NCBI GenBank assembly: GCA_944989445.1
Contig: CALYLW010001004.1
Span: 151,501-215,500, forward strand
Source of the DNA: Ampullaceana balthica
Taxonomy: Eukaryota; Mollusca; Gastropoda; Lymnaeidae
Reading direction: 5' to 3'
DNA: 64,000 nt
The notes under the pieces are model-generated. The model saw only the letters and a program-made list of their open reading frames with translations, made no database searches and was not told the origin of the DNA. A program made the position numbers and the translations under genes. Below, piece after piece: positions 12,548 to 24,904 of this stretch (positions are counted from its first letter, which is position 1; each line of letters starts with the position of its first letter).

Positions 12548-13276
12548 AGTCGTTAAAAAATTGTAGGGATTAAATTATTTGTTAACGATGAATCGACCCA
12601 TCACTTACAAATTAATGGAAGTCAAAAAGAAAAAAAAACCATAATTCCCAATAATAAAAGATTTCCTGACGATTCCACAAACATCTTGGTTTAAAACTAT
12701 TGACTGATTGATGTTCCGAATGTTGATAAAGTTTGCCTACCATGGTTCTAACACTTCGCCTACTTATCAAACCAAATGAAAAGTGTATTAAGCTAATGAC
12801 AGTAATAGAGTCTGACTCAGAAACAGAAAATGACGACGGCTCTACTGACGAATTACTGCGTTACAAAATGGAGATGAAATTTCCTGAATCTATTAACCCA
12901 CTACAAGGGTGGAAACTTAATGAACACCGATATCCGATAATGTCATTCCTTGCCATGACCGTTTTGTGCATACCAGTTACTTCAGTTACATGTGGATGAT
13001 GGTTCAGCTCGGCTGGTTATATTGTCAATTATACCCGCTCATCACTTGAACCAAATAATGTCAATACACTTGTTGTTTGCGTAGTTGGTTAAAAGATGAC
13101 ATATAAAGGAGACATTCCAGTGTTGTTTAGATTTTCAAAAAGAACGTTTAATACGTGTTGCTTATGACCTCATACATTTTTATTTTCGGTTTTAATCGAA
13201 TTTAAATATTAGTTATAGCAATATTTTTTTTTCCAAATTTAGCGATTACACTTAAGTTAATGGTTAACAGCCTAAT
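12548..13276 (+). pseudogene. hAT transposase C-terminal relic
   Basis: The frame at 12733-12999 contains SDSETENDDGS and then NPLQGWKLNEHRYPIMSFLA and LCIPVTSVT, the hAT dimerisation region (W..N...P...A...L.IP.TS), with the second Trp lost. After a frame break it continues FSSAGYIVNYTRSSLEPNNVN, aligning with the family's S-A-G-x-I-V-x-x-x-R-x-x-L-x-P-x-x-V block. It ends in gttaacagccta, the reverse of the cagggctgttaac terminus seen elsewhere. A sister copy lies inverted at 22553-23297. Confidence 0.75.
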
Positions 13277-13307
13277 TATAATATTATATGGGTTTGTAAT
13301 AGAATAT

Positions 13308-13313
13308 TTTATT
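13308..13313 (-). promoter_or_regulatory. Polyadenylation signal AATAAA
   Basis: A canonical AATAAA reads on the minus strand 48 nt downstream of the TAA of the trypsin-fold exon. A hAT relic ends about 30 bp further on (13276), so the 3' UTR is probably short. Confidence 0.5.
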
Positions 13314-13360
13314 CACTTAATTCAAATATCAAATTAGTTTATATATATATATTTAAATAC

Positions 13361-14274
13361 TTAGTTTTCTCTTCCAACGCTACTGTAACCGACTTTTGAC
13401 TGGCTAACACCTAAATGAACATGAAACTGTCTATTTGAAATATCACTAATTCCTGGGATATAGACGAAAGCCCCAGCACTGCCATGACATGTAGGAGAAT
13501 CGTACATATATCTGGTGTACTTTATAAAATTATATTTTCTCACCTTCTCTCTTCCCTTCACATACCCCACAGATATATGTTTAGGGAAATCATGAGGGTG
13601 GGATACAATACAAACTAGCATATAATTTTTCTCGTGCTTTTTAAACTTTGATTTGATTTGGGACATGGAAATTGTGCATCGATTTATAATGTCATCTAGC
13701 TTCTGAAGTAAATACGAATCACATGTGGCACACTCAATAATACACCATCCATCTTTTTTATTTTCTTCACTGATACAACTACCATATATAGTGTAAGCCT
13801 CTTCTTCGTAGGAGTGATAAAACAAATTAAAACTTGATTTCTCCGCTTCGTTCTTATCATAAACAACAGTTGTGGATGTAAGAACAAATATTTTACCCCA
13901 CGATGATGTGTGCAAACCAGATGTTTTACATTTTTGACATGGACAAAGAGATCCCATTTTATTTGACTTTTTAGCAGTTCGAATAATCATTCCTGTTTTT
14001 AGCCTAAATCCTTTATTCTGGATTATGTTATGATTAGGAGATAAGTCATTTTTTTCTATGTCAACTCTTTGTCTGGCTGGACTCTTGAATGTAACAAGAA
14101 CACTCACGGTCAGTTCAGCTATATCTTCAATTTGCTGATAAATTTCGTCGTCTCTGTAAATGCCTGGTATGAATAGATCCCTCATTTGGTCAACAGGACA
14201 GAAGCGTTCATGGCCAGGATTATCCTTACAATTAAAGGCTTTAAGAGTTTTTTTGTTTACAGGATACGAAAACT
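13361..14274 (-). CDS. Receptor-like gene, terminal exon: trypsin-fold (PA clan) domain lacking the catalytic His
   Basis: The acceptor is tttatttcag/ag at 14275 (phase 1); the frame then runs 303 residues to TAA at 13363-13361. It begins FSYPVNKKTLK, then a Cys/His segment (HERFCPVDQMRD) and a CPCQKC pair. Counting from that Met (14185): residues 103-110 are TSTTVVYD, where related molluscan proteins as I recall them have TATHVVYD, so the position expected for the catalytic His is Thr106. D156 in ECATCD is the likely Asp. The Ser motif CHGSAGA (S236) is intact, and IVSHPHDFPKHISVG matches a conserved family stretch. The fold suggests a protease relative, probably inactive (a pseudoenzyme). 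No signal peptide precedes it, and its place after the membrane exon makes it cytosolic. It could instead belong to a separate gene whose 5' exons I did not find. Confidence 0.75.
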
Positions 14275-15060
14275 CTGAAATAAAATATGTTTACAAAAAT
14301 AAACTGAAAATTTTGTAAAGTTTAAAAAAAAACAACCTCAAAACACATGTTTAATATAATTTCCTTTAAAAAAAAACATTAAAAAAAAATTCGCAATGCC
14401 CACAGTAAAAAAAAATATACTTTAAAATTTTTATTCACTAATTTTCCCTCTTTCAAATTGCAAATCGGTGTTTATTATAAAATACAAATAACATATAAAT
14501 AAATGATATTATTATATTGCGTGTAAAATATTATTACAAGGCAATGTTTAATTATTATTATTTTTTGAGAAACAAACAAAATAATATTAAGATCATTTTC
14601 CTTTTCTGTGCTCGTGTTTCGGAATTTATATGTTAGAGTCATAACGTTAAAAACAACTTGCATATTTAATTAAGTCTTTATGGGGATGAAAAAATATCGT
14701 ATTAAACATTTTTTTTTACTTTTTATATTTTTTTAATTTAAGCGATCAATGAATGTGACATATTACTTCTATTAAGAAAAAGGCATTATTTTTTTAAAAA
14801 ACAATATAGTTTATATTTAGTATGTGCATTATTCTGTAAATTAATGTTTAACACGTGAGTGACATTACACTTGTTTTCATTAATGAAGATCCTACCACCG
14901 ATTTATAAGAGTTCAGAAAGATAATTATAATTATCTCGATAGTCATGTGTATGTTACCTAACGTTCATCTATTAGTCATTTATAATCTAATGAATATAGT
15001 CATAGATGTTTCACAGTTTTATAATATAAATTTTATAGAAAGAATACGACTCTAGTAAAG
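14275..15060. other. Intron of the receptor-like gene, AT-rich
   Basis: Immediately upstream (minus-strand sense) of the terminal exon; includes its polypyrimidine tract. Nothing else recognised. Confidence 0.5.
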
Positions 15061-15097
15061 ATATATATATATATAATATTATACATTGTATGTATAT

Positions 15098-15141
<44 letters not shown>

Positions 15142-15200
15142 CACACGCAGATATATATATGTATATATATATATATTTATATTTATATATATATATAATA
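15061..15200. repeat. (AT)n-rich microsatellite
   Basis: Long AT runs with gtatgtatat and cacacacg interruptions. Confidence 0.8.
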
Positions 15201-15367
15201 TTAAGAATAATACAAAGTGTTTTTAAACTCCTACCATTTGGGATCAAGCTATTTGATTCAGATTCCCCCACATTCTTTATCTAATAGCGGTCTTTGATGC
15301 TTGAAAAACGAGACATAAATTAATTTTAAACTTTAAATTAAGACATCTTGCTTTATATACATAAAAT

Positions 15368-15395
15368 TATATATATAAATACATATGTATGTATT

Positions 15396-15434
<39 letters not shown>

Positions 15435-15440
15435 TATATA
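15368..15440. repeat. (AT)n microsatellite
   Basis: AT runs interrupted by gtatgtattt. Confidence 0.75.
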
Positions 15441-15808
15441 TAAGCTTAATTAAAATATAGTTTTTAATTTAAATATTTAATTCAAAAAGTTTTTTTTTAC
15501 ACTGAACCCAAAGATAGAATTAAAAATGTAAAGACAAATCTTTGCTAGCAAATAGTATTAAGAGAATATTTTTGGTAACATAAAATTAAAATAGTTTGCT
15601 TAAAAATGCAAGTTTTGTTTAACAATAAATCAATTAAAGAATAATGTATCAATGTAAATGGAAAATAATTTGAATAAGCATATCATGTTACTTGTTTCCT
15701 GTTAAATCGTAGCCTTATTTCTGGAAGTGAACATGTGGAGCATCTTATTTATCTCTAATTATTTTCAAGTTTCTTTATAAAAAAATAAAAGCTATAAACA
15801 TTCATAAT

Positions 15809-15812
<4 letters not shown>

Positions 15813-15862
<50 letters not shown>
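15813..15862. repeat. Pure (AT)n microsatellite
   Basis: Fifty bases of uninterrupted TA directly upstream of the LINE relic. Confidence 0.85.
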
Positions 15863-15866
<4 letters not shown>

Positions 15867-15899
15867 ACATTGTAGGTGCAGATCACAAAGCCTGGTATA

Positions 15900-18430
15900 C
15901 CACTATGGTTCACAAGGCATTGGTAAAATGAATGACAACGTCCAATGACTGCTCGAACTAAGCAGTACTCACAATCTATGTGTAACCAACACATTCCTCA
16001 AATGCAAGAACATCCACAAAGTGTCATTGAAGCGATCACGTTCCAAGCACTGGCACTAGCTCGATCTCGTTATCACCAGGTGCTCTGAAACACGCAGTTA
16101 CCACAATACCGACTGCAACACATACAACTCTCTGGTTGCAAGTATAATTAAAATAATACCCACAAACTGGGACACTCAAAGAGCAAGAATAAAGCTCGCA
16201 AAAATACGTGCCACATCAACTTCTCTGCGATCATGGTAAGCTTAACGTTAAGCTTGAGACAGCTCTCAACAACTTGCCTTCTTCAAAGCAGAAAGCCATC
16301 CCCAATCGTCATGACGAAATAGTAGCTGCGACCGAAATAATTGATGTGACATTGCTCAATCTTCGTACAAAATATACACCACTTCACTTGCAATCCTCTG
16401 AAAATGGGGATGAAAGAATGCAGATTGGTATGAGGCCCAATGGGTTATAATGAAGCCCATGACATAGACAAAGAAAAGAGCCCTATTAGCCTACGAAACT
16501 GCCCACGGACCTGGTACACTACAAAGTCTCAGAAATGCCAGAAACACAGCTCGGAAGACTGCACGTGTCTGAGCTCATTGGTCATTGGTCGACTTCTGTA
16601 GAGGCATTCAATCTGCTGCCGATCATGGAGATATAACAAAATGTACGAAGGCATAAAAACGGCCGATGGACCCACATTCTCCAAGTCAGCTCCACTCAAA
16701 GACAGGCGAAATGATCACAGAACGAGACAAAGAGCTGCAGTGCTGGAATGAGTACTACCTAGAACTATATGCAACACATAATGTAGTATATGACTCTGCT
16801 CTAGAGAGAATCCCAGATCTACTAACTCTAGATCAGCTTGATGCGCTATCCTCAATATGGAACTTAGTAAGCTCATTGATCATCTGAGAAAAGTGAAAAC
16901 TCCAGGTAACGATGCCAATCCTGCTGAAGTCCTTAAGTACTGCAAAAGAGCATTACTGACGTCTCTGCGCGTGCTCATATGCGATTGCTGGGAATATGGC
17001 CACATCCCACAGGATATGCTTCATGCCAAAACAGTCACGTGTCCAAACATAAAGGTGATTGCAGCGACTACAACTATCGAGGCATATCCATATTGGCTTT
17101 TGTGGGAAAGGTTTTTGCCAGAATGGTTCTTGAAAGCCTGCACATTTTAGCACAAAATGTTTATCCGGAGTCTGCATGCGATTTTCGGGTTAGCCTTTCA
17201 ACGACGGACATGATTTTCTCACTCCGTCAGCTGCAATAGAAATGTCGGGAGCAACAGAAAGCCCTCTTCATTGCCTTCATAGACTTAACAAAGGCGTTTG
17301 ACCTAGTCAGCCGCAAGGGTCTGTTCCGTATACTGGAAAAAATAGGATGTCCGCGGCGTCTTCTCAATATCATCGAGTTTTTTATCACCAACATTGACAG
17401 CACAGTGCTCTTTGATGGTGCCAACATCAGAACCCGTCCCAGTTTGTAGCGGAGTCAAACAGGGCTGCGTACTGGCACCAACACTCTTTGGTATCTTCTT
17501 CTCATTGCTACAGCGACACGCTTTCAGGACTGTTCCGAGGGTGTGAACATTCATACCAGGGCAGATAAAACCTATATAACTTCAGCCGGCTCCGTGCGAA
17601 GAGCAATGTGAAAACTGTATAAAGCAGAGAGGTGCTCCTCGCGGATGACGCATCTCTTACCTCACATTTAGAGATTGGAATACAACAACTTTTAAATAAA
17701 TTCTCAGAGGCATGTAAGGAATTCAGTCTAAGGATAATCCTCAAAAGACAAACATTATGAGAAAAGGCACATACTGCGTCCCAGCAAGCTCTATTGAGAG
17801 AAACGCCATTGATTTTGTCAAGGGTTTCACCTACCTTGGCAGCAAAATCACAAGCACAACTCCATGGAAAAAGAAATAGAAACCAGAATCGGTAAGGCCG
17901 CATCGTTAATGGCTGGGCTAAATCATAGAGTGTAGAACAATGCGCAGCTTACTGATAGGACGAAAATCACTTTGTACCAGGCCTGCGCGCTCAGCACACT
18001 CATTTGTTGTAGCGAGTGCTGGATGACCTATGCCAAGCATAAGGATCATAACTCAGAAGGAGCCACATGCTGAGTATGCACTCAAGCCTGAGTGAGTGGC
18101 GCTTGAGGTGGTTCATGTTCACAGGATTGGCTCGGAGCAAATTACAATAGCCCTCCTTTATGGTGAGCTGGAAATTGGTGTGAGGAAAAAAGGTCATTCC
18201 TGCGTGCGCTTCAAGTAAGTCTGCATGAAAGACATGTCCTTGGCGCGCATCGACCACAAGACTTGGGAGTGTATGGTTGAGGAGCGCACACGCTGGCGGT
18301 CAAAAGTGCGTGAGGGCATTTAAGTTGCGAAATCAACCCTCACACCCAGGAGTGAAGAGAGAAGACCCAGGAGAAAGGGGATGGGGGGGGAAAGAGGAGC
18401 AGTAGTCATCGCCATCGTTCCCTGAAGAAA
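15900..18430 (+). pseudogene. Degenerate LINE ORF2 (endonuclease/reverse transcriptase type)
   Basis: A non-LTR retrotransposon ORF2 reads forward through several frames. In order: MYEGIKTADGPTFSKSAPLK at about 16640-16690; SDYNYRGISILAFVGKVFAR at 17068 on; YPESACDFRVSLSTTDMIFS; an FIDLTKAFDLVSRKGLF block near 17278-17330; GVKQGCVLAPTLFGIFF near 17450-17490; ADDASLTSH at 17644, where the catalytic dyad ADD survives; FTYLGSKIT near 17828; and WRLRWF near 18100. It ends close to a TA microsatellite (18438). Multiple stops and indels make it inactive. It resembles the RTE/jockey-like ORF2 proteins common in invertebrates; the exact clade needs a tree. It lies in an intron of the receptor-like gene. 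Confidence 0.8.
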
Positions 18431-18435
18431 GACGG

Positions 18436-18437
<2 letters not shown>

Positions 18438-18470
<33 letters not shown>
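18438..18470. repeat. (AT)n microsatellite at the LINE 3' end
   Basis: Simple AT run directly after the LINE coding relic; it may derive from the element's tail. Confidence 0.7.
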
Positions 18471-18471
<1 letters not shown>

Positions 18472-18578
18472 TATTAAAGTTTAAGTCTTACACACACAAT
18501 GCTATATTCTGTAATATTCTAAGTATACTTTCAAAATATTGAAATTTAAAATTATTACCATTGTTTTATTTTTCTTAG

Positions 18579-18600
18579 GCCATAAATGCGAAACAAGTCT
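18579..18600 (+). CDS. Candidate 22-nt microexon
   Basis: A strong pyrimidine tract and acceptor (tttatttttcttag) is followed after only 22 nt by a perfect donor, gtaagt. Read from phase 0 it gives seven codons (AINAKQV) plus one base, which joins the exon at 19659 in frame through a Cys codon. No upstream plus-strand exon was recognised, so this rests on splice-site quality and phase compatibility alone. Confidence 0.3.
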
Positions 18601-19063
18601 GTAAGTAAACAGAAATATAAAAATAGATATACAAATTTTAATGGGGAAAAAGGAACGTAAGAAACAAAGAGAATATTTAAATGTTAATCTCTATTTATTC
18701 ATTTATTTCTAAATACATGTTTGAATATTAAAAAAAACAAAACAAAGCTTTTATTTTATTTTAATTGTTTTTAAAAAAAACTAGTCAAGAGAGTTTTTAT
18801 TTTTTTTAAACTGCAATTTCTTTAGCATTGTAACATTGTATACATTTTACTTGAAAGATATATTTACACAACATATAAGGAAATTGACAGCTTTTTGGAG
18901 ACACTTATATGGATTTAAATTGTAAACTACTAAATCGGGATGGTTAAGAAACGCCTCTTGTTTGAGTAAGGAATGATTTGAATTCCCGAAAATTGACATG
19001 CCTCGAGTAGAAACGCCGAAGACTGAATGAAGTTATAGCGACTAGGATACATTCTAAACAAAC

Positions 19064-19352
19064 GCGGTGGTCGAGTGGAAGCGCACTGGACTGTCATACC
19101 GATGGTCTTGGGTTCGAATCCGTGTGAAGGCATGGTCTTGTTCCCGGGGCCTAGGGCGTCCCTGAGTCACCCCGCTCCGAATGGGTACCTAACACTACAT
19201 GTAGTTAGGCGGCTGGGTAATGCGTGGAACCCACAAAGCCGTGGCCTGTGAGTGCTGCATCACTTGCCAAACAGATCATCTGTCATGGTCTGTGGACGCA
19301 ACTATCTTCTGCATAGAAGGAGCGTCTGTATAGATAAGACAAGACAAGAAGA
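19064..19352 (+). mobile_element. tRNA-derived SINE
   Basis: A tRNA-like head has an A-box-like tggtcgagtgg (19068) and a perfect B box ggttcgaatcc (19111-19121). A unique body (agggcgtccctgagtcac ... tggtctgtggacgcaa) and a (AAGAC)n-type tail ending about 19352 follow. A second, internally deleted copy is at 28801-28997. It lies in the proposed intron between the microexon and the Lys-rich exon. Confidence 0.8.
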
Positions 19353-19658
19353 CAACGCTCTTAATTACTATTTTGAAAACGTTCTGCTTTAAAATTTCAA
19401 CTCATGAGAAAGATTATACTTTTTTACGCTTAATTTGTTATTAATCTTATGATCCCAAACACTTTTCTGAAGCTTGGTGGGTCTTAGGTATGACCCATCA
19501 TATGTCATCAAAAGGAAAAAAAAACACTGATCATGTATGAAAAGGTTTTAAATGTCACGTGTCTGGAACTCATCTACCTAACCAAAATGTTATTGCAATT
19601 GGAAGGCGTTTGAAATTACAATTTAATTTATATATTTCTTGCGTATGCTACTTTTTAG

Positions 19659-19900
19659 GTATTGCCAAAGTGATTAAAGATAATAAATTACTGTCAATAA
19701 AAACTAAAACAAAACAACATTACAATAAAATGTCTTTAAGAAAGACTTCAGATTCATTATCAATAACTTCTACAATTTCTTTAGTAACCGAAAAAAAGAA
19801 ACAAATTCATGTTAGTAGAAAAATCAAAGCAGGCAATTTTAAATGCCTGAATTCCTCAGACAGGAACGCATCTGGTCATTATATTGAGATTTTCAAATGA
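19659..19900 (+). CDS. Candidate terminal exon, Lys/Ser/Thr-rich tail
   Basis: An acceptor (gctactttttag/gt, phase 1) opens a frame of 79 residues ending in TGA at 19898-19900. The peptide is basic and rich in Ser/Thr (TSDSLSITSTISLVTEKKK), as in a cytoplasmic tail or unstructured C-terminus; no domain is recognised. It is compatible in phase with the microexon 1.06 kb upstream; that intron carries a SINE. A chance open frame in AT-rich sequence is the main alternative, though frames this long ending cleanly after a good acceptor are uncommon here. Confidence 0.35.
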
Positions 19901-21667
19901 GGCTGTTAATGATAACCTTCTAATCTTGATTACGTTTGATTGTTAAATAAGAAACTTAGACATGTCACTTGGGCTAAGTGAAATATGTATTAAGTAGTAG
20001 ACGAGCATATTATGTATAACTAAACCTGATATGAATGACGCAGATGAATCCTAAGATAAATTATTTATTACACTCATGAGTATTTATAATGTAAATTCCG
20101 ATTTAAAGTTGCAAGTTTCAGTTCAGACTTTACACAAATAGAAGTTTTGAAGCTAGGAGAAAAGCCAAGTTAAAATGCAACATATTTCTAATCGTTAGAA
20201 AACATCAACATCACCGTTATAGGAGTAGTCTGATTACATGTTTAAGAAAACGTTGATACTAGTATAGCCAGCAATGTTTAGTCTTTTACCATAAGTAAAG
20301 GTAAATTAATTATTGAAATAGGTTAAACGCAGACAAGCGTGGAATAAGAACTGTGCGCAGTAAACAGCATGAGTGGATAGAGTAAGCCCAATAATTAACA
20401 TATTGAGGAAAGGAGTAAATAAGAGACTATTCACACGTCACAACAGGACAGGTTCCAATACAAATTTTTTAAAACAATGATCGAGTTAAGAGCAGAACTC
20501 AATAAATGCATACTTGTAAATTTACTAGGGCCGGGCAAGTTGAAGACAGATGTTTTGTTGGTCGATTCATTACTTTCAACGACAGTGTTAAGTTCTAGGT
20601 TCTAGTAATTTATGACCAACAGGACATGCTAAAACTTAAAACAACTCAACACCATAAGGACTGTATATAAATTTAATATATCTAACTCTTTACAACGTGT
20701 TTCCACTCACAACTAACCGTCACTACGTCACATTCCATAGCAAGCGTCACATCCCCTAACACAGTGTAATAATTAAAAGTATGCTGAAAATAATACGCAC
20801 CATGCGACAGACTAGCATAATCATTACTGATATAGAAATTCCCTCTAACCTCTAATATTATACTCGACTGACAGCAAGAGTGATTTTTAAAAAATCGTTG
20901 CCTTTTTCAATAAGCTGCAATTTTACAACAGTAACTGTCACATAAAACCATTCAGCTACCGTATTTCTGATAAGGCTTGCAATAATAATTGCAAAATTTG
21001 CTTTTTGTCTAAGCAAAATATGTCATTTCTTGGATCATAAATCGATTTAGAAATTCTTTTTCAGTAAAGGGTCACTCTTTTTTTTTAAAGATTCTGTAGG
21101 ATTTGCTTCAGATTTTATTTCTTATTACCATTATTTTTTAAATATTTTTTTTTATTTTTTTTTCAATTAAATCACTTATCTTTCGTATCTTCTTCTCTGC
21201 ATTCAGGCTTTTAACTTGTTTCTAAGTTTAATAATTGTATTGCCGTCTCAGATTATATTCCTCGATCACAGTGACATTATCTCCACATATTAGAAAGACA
21301 CTATGTTGACTTAAAAGGTCAGCAAAAATATATTCAGCTGCCAAGCTGCCCTAAAAGATTTTTTTTTCATTATAAACTTTTATGTAGGTCATTCTAAGAT
21401 CTTGTTTTGAATTCTAAATGATATTATGTACGGACGCTTGTTGATATACAGGTAGCCGTCAAGGTAAAATATTAAGCCCTATCCTGGCACGACACTCCTT
21501 GAAATTCCTATATCCCTAATCTAAACTGAACTACTCCAGGCTATTGTTACATTGCATAGTTACTAATTATATAACGTTTATATTTGCTTTTTCTCATCAA
21601 ATCAAAAATTCTATAATATATCTATGCTAAAAAAAAGTTCTTATAATATGGGAATATTTTTGCATTA
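19901..21667. other. No gene recognised
   Basis: AT-rich intronic or intergenic DNA, slightly more complex around 20150-21000, without an open frame or repeat that I can identify. Confidence 0.45.
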
Positions 21668-21848
21668 ATACAGTGCAACCCCATTAAGTCGTGGTCATTT
21701 GTGTCCATATTTATTTGAATCGCGATGTATAATCTCTTCGTAGACATTTCAGTGTAACTTATTGAGCGATAATAAGGAATGTAAATAAAAACGTGTTTTC
21801 TTCCCTATAACATTTATTTAAAATTTAACTAAATTTATATATATATAT

Positions 21849-22501
21849 TAGGGTTGGTAACAATTAATTTAAAATGAAATGTTAACATGTTAACTTTTGA
21901 AAAATTAACAATTAATTTCATAAATTAATCGTCAATTTCGATTAAAGCCAAAAATTAAAATATATGACGTCAGTAAACCGAACATCTCAAGGGAGGTAAC
22001 ACAAATAAGTAATTGGCATTTTTGTTTATTGAGTTCTTTACCCTGTCTAATGTCTGTGCTGAAGGGGTACCTCAGCGATGTATTTGATCACCTAAGAGCG
22101 AATTGTTTACGGCAGTGAACACAGTTAACTTTTCACCATCTTCTACTTTGCCATCCACAGTTAGCATAAAAATAAAATGTTTGCTCAAATTTCCGTTTAT
22201 ATTCTTAAATTTAACTATCCTGAAGCTGTCATTAGTCGACATTGTTTGTTTACATCTGGATGTCTACATCAATTAATAAATAAAAATAATATATAAAAAA
22301 TATATAATAATACAATAGAGCAGTTTGTACGTTAAAAAATTCATAAATTATTAATAATTATTGTTTAATAAATTGATAAAAAATTATATTTTCTTAAATT
22401 TTAATCGAATTTTTATCGATTAAAATTATTTCAATCGATATTTAATAGATACAACTTTTAACGATTAATTTAGAAATTAATTGTTAATTTCCGCAGCCCT
22501 A
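21849..22501. mobile_element. hAT-type MITE with TAACGATTAAT-rich termini
   Basis: It begins tagggttggtaacaattaattt and ends gttaatttccgcagcccta, degenerate inverted repeats of the cagggctg...gttaac family. The interior is non-coding. Confidence 0.6.

Positions 22502-22552
<51 letters not shown>
22502..22552. repeat. (AT)n microsatellite
   Basis: TA run separating two related hAT insertions. Confidence 0.85.
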
Positions 22553-23297
22553 GGCTGTTAACGATTAATTTAAATTTAAGTGTTAACTTTTGAAAAATTA
22601 ACGGTTAATTAATCTTTAATTTTTATTAAAGCCAAAAATTAAAATTTATGAAGTCATAAGTAACACTTATTAAACGTTCTTGTTCAAAATCTAAATAAAA
22701 CTGGAATGTGTCCTTTTATGTCATCTCTTAACCAACTACACAAAAAGACAACTATTGACATTATTTGATTCAAGTGATGAGCCGGTCTAATTGACAATAT
22801 AACCAGCCGAGCTGAACAATCATTCACTTGAAACTGAGGTGACTGGTATGCACAAAACGGTCTTTGCAAGTAATGACGTTATCTGATTTCGGTGTTCAAT
22901 ACGTTTACACCATTGTAGAGGGTTAATGGTTTCAGGAACTTTCATCACTATTTTGTAACGCAGTAATTCATCAGAAGAGCCGTCGTCATTTTCTGTCTCT
23001 TAGTCAGACTTCATTGCTGCCATGAGCTTAATATGCTTTTCATTTGGTTTGATAAGTATGCGAAGTGTTACAACCATTGTAGGCAAACTTTATCAGCATT
23101 TTGAACATTCCCGTCAGTAAATAGTTTAAAATCAAAATGTTCTTGTAATAGTCAGGAAATTATTATTTATAGGCAGAAACTTTTTATTATTATTTTTTTA
23201 AATTTTCGACTTCCAATAATTTGTAAGTAATGGGTCGATTAATCGTTAAAAAATAATTTAGTCGTTAAATTTATTAACGATTAATCGAGAAATTAAT
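22553..23297 (-). pseudogene. hAT relic, inverted sister of 12548-13276
   Basis: Reading the minus strand, it contains the same blocks as 12548-13276: cgattaatcgacccattac, the Ser/Asp/Glu-rich segment, a diverged dimerisation region and LFSSAGYIVN. It ends ggttaattttt...gttaacagcccta (plus-strand 22553 on). Terminal gttaacgattaat repeats are present at both ends. Confidence 0.7.
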
Positions 23298-23304
23298 CGT
23301 TAAC

Positions 23305-23305
<1 letters not shown>

Positions 23306-23353
<48 letters not shown>
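23306..23353. repeat. (AT)n microsatellite
   Basis: Pure TA run. Confidence 0.85.
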
Positions 23354-23359
<6 letters not shown>

Positions 23360-23859
23360 CAATACATATCCAGGTACACTTGTTTAATCCAATATTTTAA
23401 AAGAAATTTAATTACAAAAAGTACCCAAATATCGGTAGTTTTTTTTTATTTTTATAACTGATGTGTTTTGTGCTGTTCCAGAAGGAGCGGTTTTAAACAG
23501 ATAAGATAAGATATATCTTTTCCTTGACATTTCACTGTCACTCTTCATATTATCAACAAACTCCGAAATTCAAAATTCATTCCTTAACCAGCGTCGTAGG
23601 GTAGACTGACAAATTGAGTTCCTTTCATATATCTGCTTGTTTAGCACCTTTCCGAATTCTCTTAATTGTGTGCTGGATAGTATAATCATTTAGCTTACAT
23701 GTAGGTTTGTACAGCTCTTTGGAAACATGGAAAAAAAAACATTAGCTCTCGGGAAAATCATACATACCTATTATTTATTGCTATGTTACAAAATCGACTT
23801 AACGGAATCGCAATATATATATATATATAATTTAATTATAATATATATATATATTTAAT

Positions 23860-24904
23860 ATATATTTAATTTCTAAATGAAGCTGGGAAGCGGTGAATGA
23901 AACAAATGTCGGTGAGTTGACGGGCATGAAAGAGAAAAGAAAATCACATGTATCATGTCTATGTCAACCTAAATACTTTAAAAATACATAGCAATGATGG
24001 AAAATGTAAATAGAATAGTAGGCCTAATAGGGCTTGTAATATCATGTCATAAATCAATTAATATAATCTATTCATAACTCGATCTTTCAGAGATACAAAG
24101 GGAAAACTTGTCAATATCGGTTTATTACTATTACATAGAAGAGTCCGTTTGAAGTTGAGCCAAACATTTTTAAAAGCTTACATTTATGGAATTTTTAAAT
24201 AAAAATGTAATGTTATCCCCAATGGTATTATAATATGTGAAATTGAACGTCCATGCGCATATGGGTTATGTAAATTTAAAAGTTATCCTAGAAAGGAAAC
24301 AGGAGACTGGATCGTTCGCTTGTTCGTTCATAATTATTATTCATACTCATGAAGTGTGTTAAGTTCAAACATTTATTAATTTATTATTTTGTATGTCGGA
24401 TTTGTAAAAATCATTTCTTAAGTAGTAAAGTTTTTTTTTAAATTTACAATAAAGTTAATAATGTAAAATAAACTGTTTTTTATATTACGATAGCGGGGTA
24501 ATACTACAGATTCTACACGTATATTATCTCACAGCGAAATTTAATTTTTCTCGTGAGAAAATACGTTTTTAAATTATTAATGCAATATTATATGTTGTAT
24601 TTTAGCTATTACAGCGCTAGTTTGTAATTTTTATTAATTTATAAGGCTCTTTTTCGGCTCTCTATGATACATAATACGGTCACGATACGTCCATTTTGTT
24701 TATCTAGAGCCCTTCTTGCCAAATGTTTTTCATCCATGCTAAAATAAATTTACTGACTGAAATTTTTTTTAAAAATATTATTCATCTATTTTAATGTTCT
24801 TAGAAGATAAATACATACTATTTTAAAGACAATTCATTCTTTATTTCTTTACTAGATGTTTGATTCTTATTTCGTTTGTTTTTAAGTGAGAAAATTTCAT
24901 TTGG
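23860..24904. other. AT-rich sequence without recognisable features
   Basis: Nothing supported. Confidence 0.45.

Larger units (their letters stand above)
21671..23806. mobile_element. Possible pogo/Tigger-like element bearing nested hAT pieces
   Basis: cagtgcaaccccattaagtcg at 21671 looks like a pogo-type terminal repeat, and an inverted cgacttaacgg occurs at about 23796. Between them lie two hAT-derived insertions and AT microsatellites. The right end past cgacttaacgg lacks the remaining terminal bases, so the pairing is tentative. Confidence 0.35.

Noticed and set aside
17227..17903. Long minus-strand frames opposite the LINE
   Set aside because: They are antisense to the readable LINE ORF2 blocks on the plus strand and carry no domain.
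19064..19135. Possible functional tRNA gene (good B box)
   Set aside because: The arms do not fold into a cloverleaf with a paired acceptor stem, and the SINE body follows and recurs at 28801.
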